DNA of 64,000 nucleotides from Blastobasis lacticolella (taxonomy: Eukaryota > Arthropoda > Insecta > Lepidoptera > Blastobasidae), in contig LR990041.1 of the NCBI GenBank assembly GCA_905147135.1, forward strand, positions 9,051,907-9,115,906, read 5' to 3'. The notes under the pieces were generated by a model that was not told where the DNA came from, made no database searches, and worked only from the letters and a program-made list of their open reading frames with translations. Each line of letters opens with the position of its first letter. Within the stretch, counting starts at the first letter, position 1. Position numbers and translations under genes: made by a program. Shown here in pieces: positions 1 to 11,500 of the stretch.

Positions 1-749
1 CGAATGTACGATATAGTTAAGCTTGTATACGTTAAGGAACACTCTAACTTAGCGACAAGATATCATCATCTACGCTCGATGGCGAATCATTCCTCTCTAT
101 CACTTTTTTTTTACATTCAGACTTTAGTCTAGAAAAAGCATAACAACTCCACAATAATAGCAATAAAATAAACAAATAATACACTTTTCAGAGATCCCAT
201 TGAAAATTCACGGGCAAATACTTTGTAAACAGCGTTTATGCCAGAGCGCGCGGAACGTGCTTCGTCGCCGTCCTCGCCGTTTCTATTTCCAATGGCGTAC
301 CTATTCGATCGGTATAGGTGGGCGGGCGTCGCGTTTGACAAATATAATAAAAATGGAAGGCAAACAAACGCGGCGACAGTATTTGCCGGGTTATTTGGAG
401 GCGAGTCTTCCACTTGCGGCGTAATCTGGCGCGCAGCGTGGACCTCACGCGCGGCTCTGCCACTGTTGTTTCTTCTATTTCTCGGTATCTACACAGACTC
501 TTGGAACACCGACCGGTGTCCACTAGCGGTTTTAACTGGAGTTGGGCTTTGATGTGTAAAGTAAAACACTTCAGCTTGCTGTATTACGGCCCTACGTGAC
601 GGTTTCGAGTGCGGAAAGCGCTATCATAAGAAATTATGCCTTTACCGAGTTGTCTAATAGCGGAAATAAGTTTAGTTTTAGATATTTTGTACAGGGAAAA
701 CAAATACTAGTACCAGCAATCATACAATAGTTGGACCCCTATTTTAAAC
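1..749. other. unannotated sequence
   Basis: No repeat, RNA gene or coding homology recognised. A moderately GC-rich patch at about 220-600 is open in several overlapping frames on both strands. None of those frames carries a recognisable domain, so I treat them as chance ORFs. Confidence 0.5.
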
Positions 750-902
750 TGCTCGTCTCCAGTCAAACGGTTTTCTGATTGGAGTATTTCATACAAAATC
801 AATGTTATAAATTGCATTGGCAATATCGAAAGCGAACGGTTCCAAAAATGAAAAATGAAAATATTAAATTGATCATGCTACGAATAGAAATTTAAAACAG
901 TT
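750..902. mobile_element. degenerate TIR element, family D copy 1
   Basis: The segment shares the 'aacggttttc' start and the internal 'ggcaa..atcgaaagcgaacggt' body with the better copies near 22.97 and 52.34 kb. Terminal inverted repeats are only suggested here: 'aacggtttt' on the left and 'aaaacagtt' on the right. It is probably a decayed non-autonomous DNA transposon (MITE). Confidence 0.45.
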
Positions 903-2302
903 AATATTAATTTATATTTTTAGGGGTTAACAATGAAGTCCTTTAAACAAATGTGTTTGCCGTGGAACGATATATTTTAACGATAACCTGACAAACCACA
1001 AGCATAGATATTGGTTTCAGGATCACGTCTATAAAACTTCATTGGCTTTAATAATATGACGTAATAATGAAAATATGATCAAACTTCGTTTTTATGGAGC
1101 GCGCTCGGGAGACACTCTTCTAAATTGATGATTACTTTTATGAATAAACTTGGCGGACAATCACAGTCGAAGTATAACTATCACGTTATCTTTTAGTTTT
1201 TCTAAAATAAACGCAAAACAGATGTAGAAATACCCCGTATGCGTACACGTAGGACTACTGAAAACGTGAATAGATAATTCGATCCCGTGAGATTGGCAAC
1301 CAAGGCGAGCCAGGCGAGTGAGCCTCGACCCCTTCGCTAGCAGTTTACAGCCGAGCTGTAAATGTTATCAGAGGGCTTACAGCTGCCTGTAAATAAATTG
1401 AAGTGAATCCTAAGACAGGAAAATCCAAACAAATCCCGGTTTAATCCGCCGGAGAGCGTTTGAAGCGTTCGAATCCAGGTTAGTAGTAAATATCAATTAC
1501 GCAAATACAGGGGCTTAAGTGTAATGCCTTCGCGCGGCGCGAACGCATCGAGGGGTGAAATAAATATGCAGTTGGTGGTGTCGGTACTTCTGGGAGGGGG
1601 CTCTTAGTATGCATACCTTCACCTTAAGGGACGTTATTTTACTTGTTCTGCCAATTGATACCATCTTAATTTTTTTTCTTTTTCCCTTTCTACTATTATC
1701 AAGCAAACGCCGAACAAGCCAGCTTTTTGGGCACAATTCCGGGGGGCAGCGGTGTGGCTATTTTAAATTTATAATGCGTATGTAAAGCGCTTTTTTATGT
1801 TTTATTTCCTCTTTCATTGTTAATACCCTTACATTTTGTCTGTTTTATGAATAAATAATTAAGTGATCCAACAACAAAAAATCTTCTTGGATTAATGCAT
1901 CCAGCCCAACTTGAACACAACTTTCAAACTCCGAGTTTTACTACTAACGTCAAGCATGCTCACAATCCTAGAAATACTAATATTTCACTAAAACGAAACC
2001 AATAGGCATTATTACGACCCATAACAAGTAACTGCCAATAAAGTGGAGAGTACCAGCCAATTGGATGGAACTCCCGCGGGTGATACTTTTTCCAAATGCC
2101 AACGGAACGGAGCCTGACCAGAACAAATGTAGATCATTTTAATATCGCCGTTGGGACCAGGGGAGTTGGTATCGATCTCACACCAATCTGCGGCATTAGG
2201 TCACGGTCCGTTCCATAATTATCGTGGTGGAATTCTAAACCGGCGAGAGTGCCGTTCAAGTAAATGCTCGGTTTAATTGTGCTGGGACGCGGCGATGGAC
2301 GA
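903..2302. other. unannotated sequence
   Basis: Mostly AT-rich sequence without recognisable genes. Two small dyads, each pairing a TTTACAG half with a CTGTAAA half, lie near 1345-1395. Nothing else could be supported. Confidence 0.5.
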
Positions 2303-2890
2303 GTTTATGTCGACTGTGTGGTGGATCGACTTCATGAGCTAATAATTCAAAGACGTCTTTAGGTTGGTGTTGGGTAGGTGGTAGAGTAGGTATAAGGTAT
2401 TTTTAGGGTAGGTGTTGGGTAGGTGATTGATGACTTTATGTCGACAATGTGTTGGATCGACTTCGTGAGCTAATAATTCATCTCCTATATGCCTACTGTG
2501 TAAACGACACACCTTCAGGAAGTACATCAAATATTTCAATAATTTTTGAAAGGTACTTAATAGTGGTACTACCTACTGTGTCTTTTATGAAACAGTGATT
2601 TTCAACATTTGTCTAAAATTTCAAGTCTGTTACTACAATATTTTATTCAGTAACAAGTGGGTAAGCTAATAATTCAATGACGTCTTCAGGTAGGTGTAGG
2701 GTCGGTGTTGGGTATGTGTTGGGTAGGTGTAGGATAGATATAGGTGTAGGGTAGATATTGGGTAAATGTGGGTTAGGTGTTGGGTAGGGGTAGGGGTAGG
2801 GGTAGGGTAGGATAGGGGTAGGACGCCACGCGAACGAAGTCGCGCCGGGTCCACTAGTAAGCTAATAATTAAAAAACGTCTTCAGGTAGG
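2303..2890 (+). mobile_element. tandem Helitron-like copies with GGTAGG minisatellite
   Basis: The motif 'gctaataatt' followed by 'gacgtctt.aggt.ggtgt' starts units near 2338, 2663 and 2859, and a shorter version lies at 2469. A 47-bp stretch containing 'tttatgtcgac' and 'tggatcgacttc' is directly repeated at 2303 and 2434. Units contain degenerate GGTAGG/GGTGTAGG minisatellite. The best unit ends at 2829-2857 with a CGCGA...TCGCG hairpin, a 9-base spacer and CTAG followed by T, the standard Helitron 3' end. No Rep/helicase coding sequence is present, so the copies are non-autonomous. Confidence 0.6.
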
Positions 2891-3123
2891 ATAGCAGACG
2901 AGCACAAAAATCGATATTTTTGTGTGAGAATAATAGTAGAACATAAGCAAAAATAACTAATCACTTAAAATTAAATGACGATAATAAAAAAACTAGAAGC
3001 TTTATGCAAGTTAAAATTAAAACCTTTCTACTTAAAATGATAGAACAAAAATAGTTTTTAAGTTTTAATTTTAAACACATTTATTTTGTAATTTCGTCTT
3101 TAATTTTGTAATTTCTGTATACT
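2891..3123. other. AT-rich spacer
   Basis: Very AT-rich DNA between two mobile elements. No feature recognised. Confidence 0.5.
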
Positions 3124-3302
3124 ATACAGTGTGTTACATAATATATGTATTAAGGCGTGAACTGGATGAAGTGCTAAACATATAAAAACGATAGGTACAA
3201 TTATTTCTGTCGTTCGTGGAATTTTTGTACCTATCGTTTTCATACTTTTAGCACTCCCTCCGGTTCACGGCTACATACATATATTATGTAACAACCTGTA
3301 TA
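3124..3302. mobile_element. foldback MITE with near full-length inverted repeats
   Basis: Two arms of about 75 bp face each other around a loop of roughly 11 bases. The left arm starts 'gttacataatatatgta' at 3133 and the right arm ends with its exact complement at 3292. By eye the arms are about 80-85% complementary and share 'acgataggtaca' and 'gtgctaaa'. Similarity continues outward to 'tatacag' at both ends. There is no coding capacity. A transcript would fold into a hairpin of about 170 nt. The superfamily cannot be assigned. Confidence 0.7.
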
Positions 3303-4583
3303 TTGTGTGCAATAAAATGTTAAATAAATAAAATAACTAAAAAATTTCTACTTTGATTACATTCACTTCTATATTTTTTGACTTCCTAATACAAAATTGA
3401 GTTGTTTAGGAAATATCGTCGTCTATGTAAGTGTCTAGTTATTTTTGCACGTCAGTGTATTGACCTTTACACTAGACAAATCCAGTAGTAGAATAGCCCA
3501 AGGATGCCATATAAAATACGGTAATAGAAAATAGGTATCCAACTGGCCATAGAATTAAATCGGCAAGTAAGTAACTACAGCCCTAATTGCATGACACAAA
3601 GTTTCTAAACACAAACCGGATCGTTCAATTGAACATTATTACGTCACGAAATACACTACCGAGCCAATTTAGCACGAACAAAGTAGCATCAAAGGCTGTC
3701 ATGTTACTATCGCGATAGTATCAGGAGGGTTTTTATCAACTGTCAAATTGTGAGAGCCCATACAATAGTAACCCTCGCTAGTTCAATCATAAAAAGAGAT
3801 TGGTGTACCTGTGCCAGCGTAATGCGGTCCCAGGGGCCGGCCGTGACAACATGTGAGCTGAAACCAAGGGATGGTAACCTCGGCTCACCCTAGCGCAAGG
3901 GATTTAGAACCCTATTATAATGTGGCAAGGTAAAAATACGAGTTCAGAGAAACTTATTCATAAGGGCTTAGATAAAAAGAATTCATATCGGTTTTGATTA
4001 AATCTTGTTATCCGATGTTCGATTAATAAAGATTATGCCGGTGTCTAGCTAAATTATTTCGTTATATTTTTAGTTTTACTGTTAACACTCACTTGGCTTT
4101 CCTTCTTTTTCGGGTTATTTTTATAAAATACGAGAAACAATTAATACGAGTAACAAAATATTACTGAACATATAGACGAGAGATCACTTACAGCATTCGC
4201 ATCCACCGCCAGAACATGCTCCCCGAGGATTTCTTCACGGCGAATCAACAGGTGATACCAATTCACACCCTCCTCTTATTAAACAATTTACCACCTTACC
4301 CCTGTTTGAGAGAGTCCAAATTTCAATTACGCATCCCAAGGGATATACGGCTGAGCTTGAACGACTGTAACAACCTGTGGATTTGTTTTTGTGGCCATAA
4401 ACACGCCTTTTAGAATATCAAAAAGAATTTCGAGAGTTCACAATCGCACTGAACAGCGGTTGATTTCACTTGTTGCTGTCTCGGGGACGTGTGAAACGCG
4501 GTCAACGAATGCTTTGTTCGTTCAGGTTTTATTTTAGAAACGAGAAGAGTAATCGGGAGTGATTTCTCTGTATTTTAATGTAA
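3303..4583. other. unannotated AT-rich sequence
   Basis: Starts with an A-rich 3'-tail-like stretch (gcaataaaatg, then aaataaataaaataa at 3310-3340). No gene recognised. A moderately GC-rich unique patch at 3815-3910 has no identifiable function. Confidence 0.45.
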
Positions 4584-4794
4584 GTGGTGATGAGGGATCT
4601 CGCGCGGGCGGGCGCGCGGCGGCGGAGTGACGTCACGGACGAACGCCGATATCAAACTAGCCAGAAATGCGTGCCACGCTCCCTCGGCCCTCACTCACAG
4701 AGATATTCTGAACGCCTTTTTCGCCTCTTATCTTTTGTTCTACCGAAATTAATAGCGGCTCGTACGAAATGAGTTTCGCATAAAATTGTAAGTG
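4584..4794 (+). promoter_or_regulatory. GC-rich patch with CRE; possible promoter/first exon
   Basis: A CpG-dense stretch at 4595-4640 contains the palindrome TGACGTCA (CRE consensus) near 4628. About 150 bp downstream a good splice donor, ATT|GTAAGT, occurs near 4789. Another GTAAGT lies near 4580. This layout is compatible with a TATA-less promoter and non-coding first exon on the plus strand. No coding homology or acceptor partner was found, so this is only a candidate. Confidence 0.25.
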
Positions 4795-5854
4795 AAGTGT
4801 GTGGTCGTGTATGGGGATGGTTTGTTTAAATTTAAATGGAATTTGTAGTTGGTAGTTGTAGTTTATAAAGGGGCATTTAAAATTATTATTAAATAGAGGA
4901 TTTATAATTCCAGATTATTTATCTTATCTTAAAATTAGTCATTTCTGTCCCACTGCAGGGCAAAAGCATCCCTATCAATCTTACACGACTATCAATTACC
5001 AAATAAAAATATAACACAAATTCAAACAAAATTTAATGTTATAGTTGATAAATTATATCTACTTTTAAAACATTACAACAAAATTACCACCAATTTCTTA
5101 AACTTTTTATAGGAAAATGTAGGTAGTCTGCATATAATTACCTACTAATGAACCTTAAATATTTTTAAAAATGTACGTAAGCCACACAATATCATTCATA
5201 CCGCAGAAGATACTAACAGCTACTTATAAGCACTGTCATAAAACACGTTTAATAAAATAACTATCTCAGCCCAAAGTCAAATAAAATAAAAAGCCGCAAG
5301 TAAAGAATCACACTGCGGGTAGATTCTATATTATGGTGACAGGAGCATGTAGTGAAAAGTGCGGTGCGTTAGAGCGAAACGACAACACCAACAGAGTGAG
5401 AAAACAATGGGATTCATTCAAGATCAGCAATCTTATTCAGTCTGCTTGGATCCCGTAACGATTTCATAATCAATCCGCACCTCTCCTTATCACACTTGCG
5501 TGGTGACCGGTTTACTAGAAAGGGATGGGTTCTCGTGCTGAATTCGAATTTTGCAGCTTTTCCAGAATACCCACGTTGTATTGCGAACGCTCCAGATTCA
5601 CAGACAATGCCCCAATTTATATCCAACTCACTTACTGAGGAGTCTGCAGTCGGGCCGTTAGGAAGGATGTACTTAGCATGTGTGTGTGGGCTGATTGTCC
5701 CACATTTGCAGAGTAATAAACTGTTTTCGTAACTCGCAAAGTCATTCTATGTATAATTGCCTTGTCTTCGTCAGGGGACATGCGAGTACGATAGGTGTCA
5801 TTTCAAATCTGAGCTCTTTGAAACGTTATAATTTTAAGAAATATTTTTCGGGAT
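4795..5854. other. mostly unannotated; weak retroposon 3'-end trace
   Basis: AT-rich DNA. Around 4940-4975 a short 'cccactgcagggcaaaagc' stretch resembles, on the minus strand, the 3' end of RTE-like retroposons seen elsewhere in the window. Nothing else recognised. Confidence 0.35.
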
Positions 5855-6115
5855 ACGTTTTTAACCCCAGAAAAGAGGGGTATTTTAAGTTTGATGTCTG
5901 TGTATATGTTGTGGCATCGTAGCTTCCGAACGGATAAACCGATATTAATGCGGTTTTATCTATTTGAAAGCCAGTTTCCTCGAGACAGTTCTTAGCTTAG
6001 TTTCATTAAAATCGAAAAAAAAACTTAAAGCACTCTAAAAAACTTAGTCGAGGGTTATCCAACTTTTTATGTCGGTTATATTGTTGTATGTACCTATATT
6101 ATATTGAGCAAACGT
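5855..6115 (+). repeat. dispersed repeat family A, copy 1
   Basis: Shares an ordered series of blocks with copies at 42.08 and 47.93 kb: 'tttttaacccc', 'agtttgatgtctg', 'gtagctt.cgaacgga', 'aatgcggttttatct', 'gaaagccagttt', 'cttagtttcattaaaatcg' and 'gggttatccaactttttatg'. It is a non-coding interspersed element of a type common in Lepidoptera. No terminal repeats or coding sequence are evident, so its class is left open. Confidence 0.6.
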
Positions 6116-7018
6116 AACCAACGCGCCTCGATTCAAACACAACAATTGGTTAGCTTTCCCGCGGATCCATTCGAAATAATTGAAAGTGAATCGATCCAGC
6201 CAACAATACGTGTGTAGGCTAAACTTTCCTTCCGAGTTGACAAAAAACCAGTGGCACAAAGCCAATTACATTAAAACATTTGGCGGGACAAAGGGCAAGA
6301 GAACAATGGCCCGGGAAGGAACCCGCGATATGTCTTTCAATGCTTTTAACTTTGCTGATGGCGACGCGACGCAGGGAAAATGGTGACGGCCCGCGACAAA
6401 TGCCTGTGCGATAGGGACGGGACCAACCCCGCTCCGGGACTAGCCTTTTGTTTTATGGGGACGTTTTTGTTGAGCGCCAAGCCGTGAATTAAGTCGTTAT
6501 TCCTGTTGTAAATACGCCAGTCCGTCGGTAGAATCGTAAAATTGTGAAATGGATGGTTTTGAATAAAACCAGGTTTCGATATGCTACCTTGTAAAATTAT
6601 GTTAGATTAAATTTTCTTTTAGATAATGTGCCGATTACACGTGTGTCGATATGTGCTCAAGGTGCCAGAGACGTCACTAGTGAGTCGCAGTGAAGTGAGA
6701 CGTAACCGATGGGGCAACTCGGGCTGGCTGCACCGCAAACTCATTTTATAAATCGCCCGCCGCCACTCGGCCGGAACCACGCGTCGCCCCCACTCACTCA
6801 CTTCCCCGAAACCCCTACCGCCTTTATACTTACGTTAATGTAACTTTTCAACGTTTTTATTCATTATTTTGCCGGATTCGTCGGATTTTTTTAGTGAATT
6901 GTGCCGTGCGCTTTGGAGCGTAGCGGTCGTAGCGCTTTCTACGAGAAAACGTAGCATAAGTTATACATATCCCATATGAACAGATCGTCACGGTCCAAGC
7001 CTTGAACACGAGTAGTAG
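6116..7018. other. unannotated; GC-rich TATA-containing patch
   Basis: The 6640-6830 part is CpG-rich and contains TTTATAAAT near 6746, which reads as a TATA box on either strand. A transcription start cannot be fixed and no splice-linked exon was found. The rest shows no recognisable feature. Confidence 0.3.
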
Positions 7019-7400
7019 ATGCCATGTTCTTATATAATATTACGTATGTTGGCGGTAATTCTTGTCGAGTCTCGCTTTCTGGGTCTGGGTCACTGTCGTA
7101 GAGTAGCCAGCTTGTCGGTCTTTTATCGAATTCACTTCGGTGAGTGCTCCCAAGAGCTCCACAACCTTATTCTACCGAGCCCTTTTTATTATCGAGCAAC
7201 GAGGGGGACAAAAGATCGTCATATATTTATGGTAGACGTCCCACCATCTCGTACTAAGCGTTTTGCATCCACTTTTTTTATTACTGCTAAGGACTGGACT
7301 CTCTGCCTGAGTAATTGTTCCCCGATAACCTTGGGGTCTTCAAATCAAGAGTGAATAGGTATCTTCTAGGCACGCATGCTACATCTTCGACCTCATCGTC
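7019..7400 (+). pseudogene. LINE ORF2 C-terminal fragment
   Basis: The frame starting near 7019 is open for 111 codons. It carries the conserved post-RT C-terminal region of arthropod non-LTR retrotransposons: 'RRVASLSVFYRIHFGECS', then 'PSPFYYRATRG', then 'VDVPPSRTKRFASTFF.TAKDW'. In intact elements the last block continues into a tryptophan-rich 'WNSLP' motif, which is corrupted here, and the frame stops at 7354. A lepidopteran-type 3' flank (ctttccatcaggtga) follows at 7405-7425. No RT domain precedes it, so the copy is 5'-truncated. It is not expected to be functional. Clade assignment (Jockey or CR1-like) is uncertain. Confidence 0.7.
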
Positions 7401-7525
7401 GCTTTCCATCAGGTGAGTTGAGGTCAAATGCAAGCCTATTGATAACAAAAAACAACTTCTAAATCAGCTTCATAGAGTGGTGTCACGGTCGCGCGCAAAT
7501 TATAAGCCATGTACATTTACATAAT

Positions 7526-8536
7526 TTACCTCTGACTAGCATAAATAATTTTGAGACACAGTGATGAAATGAGCAAACGAAAATTCTCCTCCAGGGAATC
7601 CCAACGAACCCCTGCCTTGCGATCATCAGTGGCCTCACGGAGACGCCTCGAGAGGTCTTGTATAAAGCATTTGAAAATGGGAGTGAAAATGTAGTTGCTC
7701 CCGAGGTCCTGGTCTTCGCGTTTGTGGCAGCTGAACCCGTTTGACTAGCAGTTGCATGAAAGTAGGACGGGTCCAATGTATCAACACAGATCGCGTCCCA
7801 CACCAAGCAGCTGCCCAGTTTCCACGGTATGAAGGACAGGGGGCGTATAAGTCCGTCAGATTGCCTCGTTGACCGAAGCATGACGCAGTATCCGGTCAGC
7901 GCTCATATGGCAAGACAAACCATGGTGTCCCAGCTCGCTAACTGATTCCCTACATCTGCAGGGGTTGGGTAGTGGCGACGTCTAAGCGCTGATTGACTGC
8001 CAAGACCAGAGAACAGTTGTCCAACAAAGTTTCGATATTTGGTGATGGTAGATCAAGCCATGTAGGAATTTATTTTTAATTTATTTATTTATTAAAATTT
8101 CATGTACAAAATGGTACAATGGTGGACTTAAAGACGTCGTCTAAAAGATGTTCAGATAATTGCCGGAAACAATCAATTGGTGACTGTAGGAATGGTGGGA
8201 AAGATTAATCTAATATGGGAGCGCCCAGTAGCTGTAACGGCTCCCTTGTGACTATTTTGATGTTCGGTGCTGCAGTATTAAATTTACTGATGTTGACATT
8301 TCTTTCAACTGTGGAATGAGAAGGTGGGATATAATTCGCACTTACTGTATTTGAACTTCAAGTCGATGGCAGAAAAATGTGCAGTAAGACCGATAAAATC
8401 GTTCAGTACAATGACCGGCTCACCCCCCAAGGATCCGTCGTCCAAATACCAGGTATTGAATTCGGAGTTTAAACTTGTAAGGAATGAGTAAATACCGAGG
8501 CTAAAAATAGCTGGACCAAGGGCGTCACCCTGCCAC
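7526..8536 (-). pseudogene. decayed reverse-transcriptase ORF with YLDD box, interrupted by insertion
   Basis: Read on the minus strand from 8532, the frame gives 'QGDALGPAIFSL', then 'TWYLDDGSLGGEP' (the catalytic YxDD box) and 'SKCELYPTFSFHS'. A frameshift near 8300 leads into 'TREPLQLLGAPIL'. After the insertion at 8070-8184 the same element continues with 'ELGHHGLSC' and 'RHASVNEAI'. Another frame follows with 'SDGLIRPLSFIPWKLG' and 'CLVWDAICVDTLDPS', then a third with 'DLSRRLREATDDRKAG'. This order (RT fingers/palm, then a Cys/His-type LGHHGLSC segment, then a LVWDxTxVDTLAPS-type domain) matches a widespread animal RT-bearing mobile protein that I cannot place in a named clade. At least three frame breaks and several stops make it a pseudogene. 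Confidence 0.75.
8070..8184 (-). mobile_element. 5'-truncated LINE tail inserted in the RT pseudogene
   Basis: A 115-bp insert flanked by a perfect 9-bp duplication, TGTAGGAAT, at 8061-8069 and 8185-8193. On the minus strand it ends in 'gtccacc', 'ttgtaccattttgtac' and an AAATAAATAAAT-type tail, the 3' end shared with the copies at 25.8, 31.9 and 48.65 kb. The duplication and the tail indicate target-primed reverse transcription after the host pseudogene was in place. Confidence 0.75.
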
Positions 8537-8540
8537 TAAG

Positions 8541-11500
8541 GATTTTAGTAGACATTATTTATAAACAAGTATTACTAATGTAATATACTATAACTATTTT
8601 TATCATAACTTTCTCAAATGTTCGAAGCACGCAAATGTTCGAAAAACTTACCCAAAATCGAGAAATATTGTAAAGCAAAAAAGATACTAAAACATGTATT
8701 GGCTACTGTAAATTCAAAGCAAGAAGGTGAATCTTATCCAGCGTTGACACGGGGTCGGCATTATGCGCTCTGTATAAACGAGCGTCTACCCATGAACCAC
8801 TCCCTTAATAGACCGTATCAGGCCGAGGATCTTAAGTAAATCAAATCGCCCCATGAATGGCGAATGAACCCCGGGCTTTTCACCGAGTTTTCTGCAGATG
8901 GCTATCACAATGGCCGGGGATCAAGAGAAACTTATCTCCGCGGAGTCCGCCAAAATGTTTCTTAATGCTTATTTAAGTTGCAGCCATTTGATGGTATCGC
9001 CGGCGATCGTCCGCGATACATACTAACGAAGACAGAGACGATCGGGACCTCGAGGGTGTCTAGACTATAAAGTTAGCGAAGTAAGCCACTTAGCGCTTCG
9101 ACTACAGCGCCCGTTATTAACATGAGCCGAGCTTTATATTTATATCCGCTCCATAAATTCCTAATAAGACGGCGCGTCTTAATCACCGCCCCTGGGAGAT
9201 AAAATGTACATCGTAAAAAACATTTAACAATCCGTTCGAATTTACATTTTTATGGTCTCTAAACAGTCAATAAAAGCGGCCGCGATGTAAAGGGCGACAC
9301 GCGCGAGATTTGCAACGCGCGTCAATCTATTAAAGGCGGGAATCCGCGGGATGAAACCGCAGTGGAAAGCGCCCCTACCCTTTCAGTTGGAGCGGCTCCA
9401 CCGGCGCAACGGCTTTGAAAAACAACAATAACCCTAACCGTACGTATGTATGAGGATACGCAATATACTTTAAAAGTACGCCCACATAGAGTGACTCTGT
9501 GTTAGACATGGCTTGGAGTTTAAATAAAATATTGAAATAGACACTATGGCTAAGAGCTAAATGATTTTGACAGTTGCAATGTAATTAACAACGATTTTAA
9601 TCCTAAAACAGAAAGGAGAAAGAGCCCCAGCGGTTACAAAAGTTAAACAATGCTCACCGATGTCGGTAACTGGATAGGTGACCGTCTCTTACTATGAGGC
9701 TAAGCTAATTCCAGCACTGCAACGAGCTTGCCACTCATTGGGTGTGCGTCCTAATTTCGTAGGCGAAGCGAGGTTGAAACAAGTCTTCCGCTGGGGACCC
9801 TGACACTGGTTGAACAGTCAGTTGAAGAGTATCCCGAGACAGTAAGAATTTTCAAGAAGTATACGTAATTAAAACTACATTTATTAAAAATCCAAGAAAT
9901 ACAAATTCCTTGTACAAGTAGATGCTTACGTAGCACGTATAGATCGCGGTAGGTGTCAGCGGCAAAGCCCGGAGTGCACTCGAGATAAAGTAGCGCGACG
10001 CGGGCTCTGATTTGCATTCGTGGCGGCGCCTCTGTCCTTTATTAACTCTGCGCGGCCCCTCTCTGTTTAAGAGCCACGCTATTTTCATGTTTCGGGACTA
10101 CAAATGGGAATCCATTTAAATACTAAGCCAACGTTTCAATACGATGCGGATGCAAAGTGTTTCGCCGTTTCAATTGTTGCACGGATTTACTGGTTTTTTT
10201 GGTAAGATGTTTGTAGATCTTTGTAATGATTTATTGCGGAATAAACTAATAGCTTTGTTTTAGCAATTCTAATTTATAGTGTACAATTGCGTCAATAGGA
10301 AGGTATAGCCACAACGTTTTATGAATTTCATTCAACCCACCTTTTCGGAGATTATGACAAATCCTTTTAAAGCCTTCACGTTGGGCGCTTTACAGACTAT
10401 TGATTTTCAATCGGCCCAAGTTTTTTTTGCGTTCCGCCTACATTTACAGAAGCATTTAACTTCCATAGTTATAGTATCATTTTAATTATAATTAATTATC
10501 ACGACAATACAGCCAAGTGTACACTCAATTCTCGGTGTAATTAGTTCGCAAACTCCCCGGCGGAGCCTCCGAAGCTCACTCCACCTCTGCGAAGCCGCTG
10601 TACAAAGGACGTTGTACCTGAACCTTGTGGGTTTCTCTACGAGGCCTCGGTACAAAGGACATTCCTTGTAGGTCTTCCGAGAGTTTTCCTTTTAAATGTT
10701 TGCTGTGGCGAAAATATGGAAAACTTTTCTTTAACTTCGAGAAAAGTTTATTTGAACAATTTGCTCTTTGAAATATTAAAACGTGAGTTGCCAAACAAAC
10801 AAGGAAGTGACCTTTCAATTACCTAGTCCATTTTCACAATTAGATTTTCGTAACCCTAAAAACACTGTAATTAGCACGAAGTTGCGAATTGCTTTTTCGC
10901 AGTTGTTGCGGATATAATTAAAATAACGTTGCTAAAACTTTAAGTTTTCATTTCAATTACGTATGGAGTATGGAGATCTTCACTTTATAGATAATCATCT
11001 AAACGACGTCGAAACGAAAATACAATTCGCTACAAAAATCTCAAGAAAGTACTAACTAAGCAACTAAAGGAACTAGTTAGGAGTGTATTACGTTATCGGA
11101 TCCCTTTGGAAAAGCTTCCCTTTGTAACCAGTTGGAGCTTTGAGCGAATGAGAACTGCTGCGCTGCCAGCGAGGATTTCCTCCGAGCGAACTTGCAGCTT
11201 ATAAATAGACAGTAAACTTGTTTGCGACGGATCCGAGCCCGCGCCACTAGCAAGATATATTCAAATGTAATGCTCTCATATGCTGATTGAAATAAAAATG
11301 TGTTTATTGCTTTGCTGTACTTATCAATTTTCGTCGGTGAAAGAAACCTGTATTTCAATTGAACTTATTTCGTACACAAAACGTTTATTAAATAGTGATC
11401 TAAATGGGTAACAAGCAAGTCTGTGAGATACGGGCACAAAATAAAAACGGCCGTGGGTGAGTGTCTATGTATGTATATGTTCTCTACATCTAAACACAAA

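Noticed and set aside
7019..8536. One retroelement spanning both RT-related pieces
   Set aside because: They are on opposite strands and belong to different RT families, so they are separate insertions.
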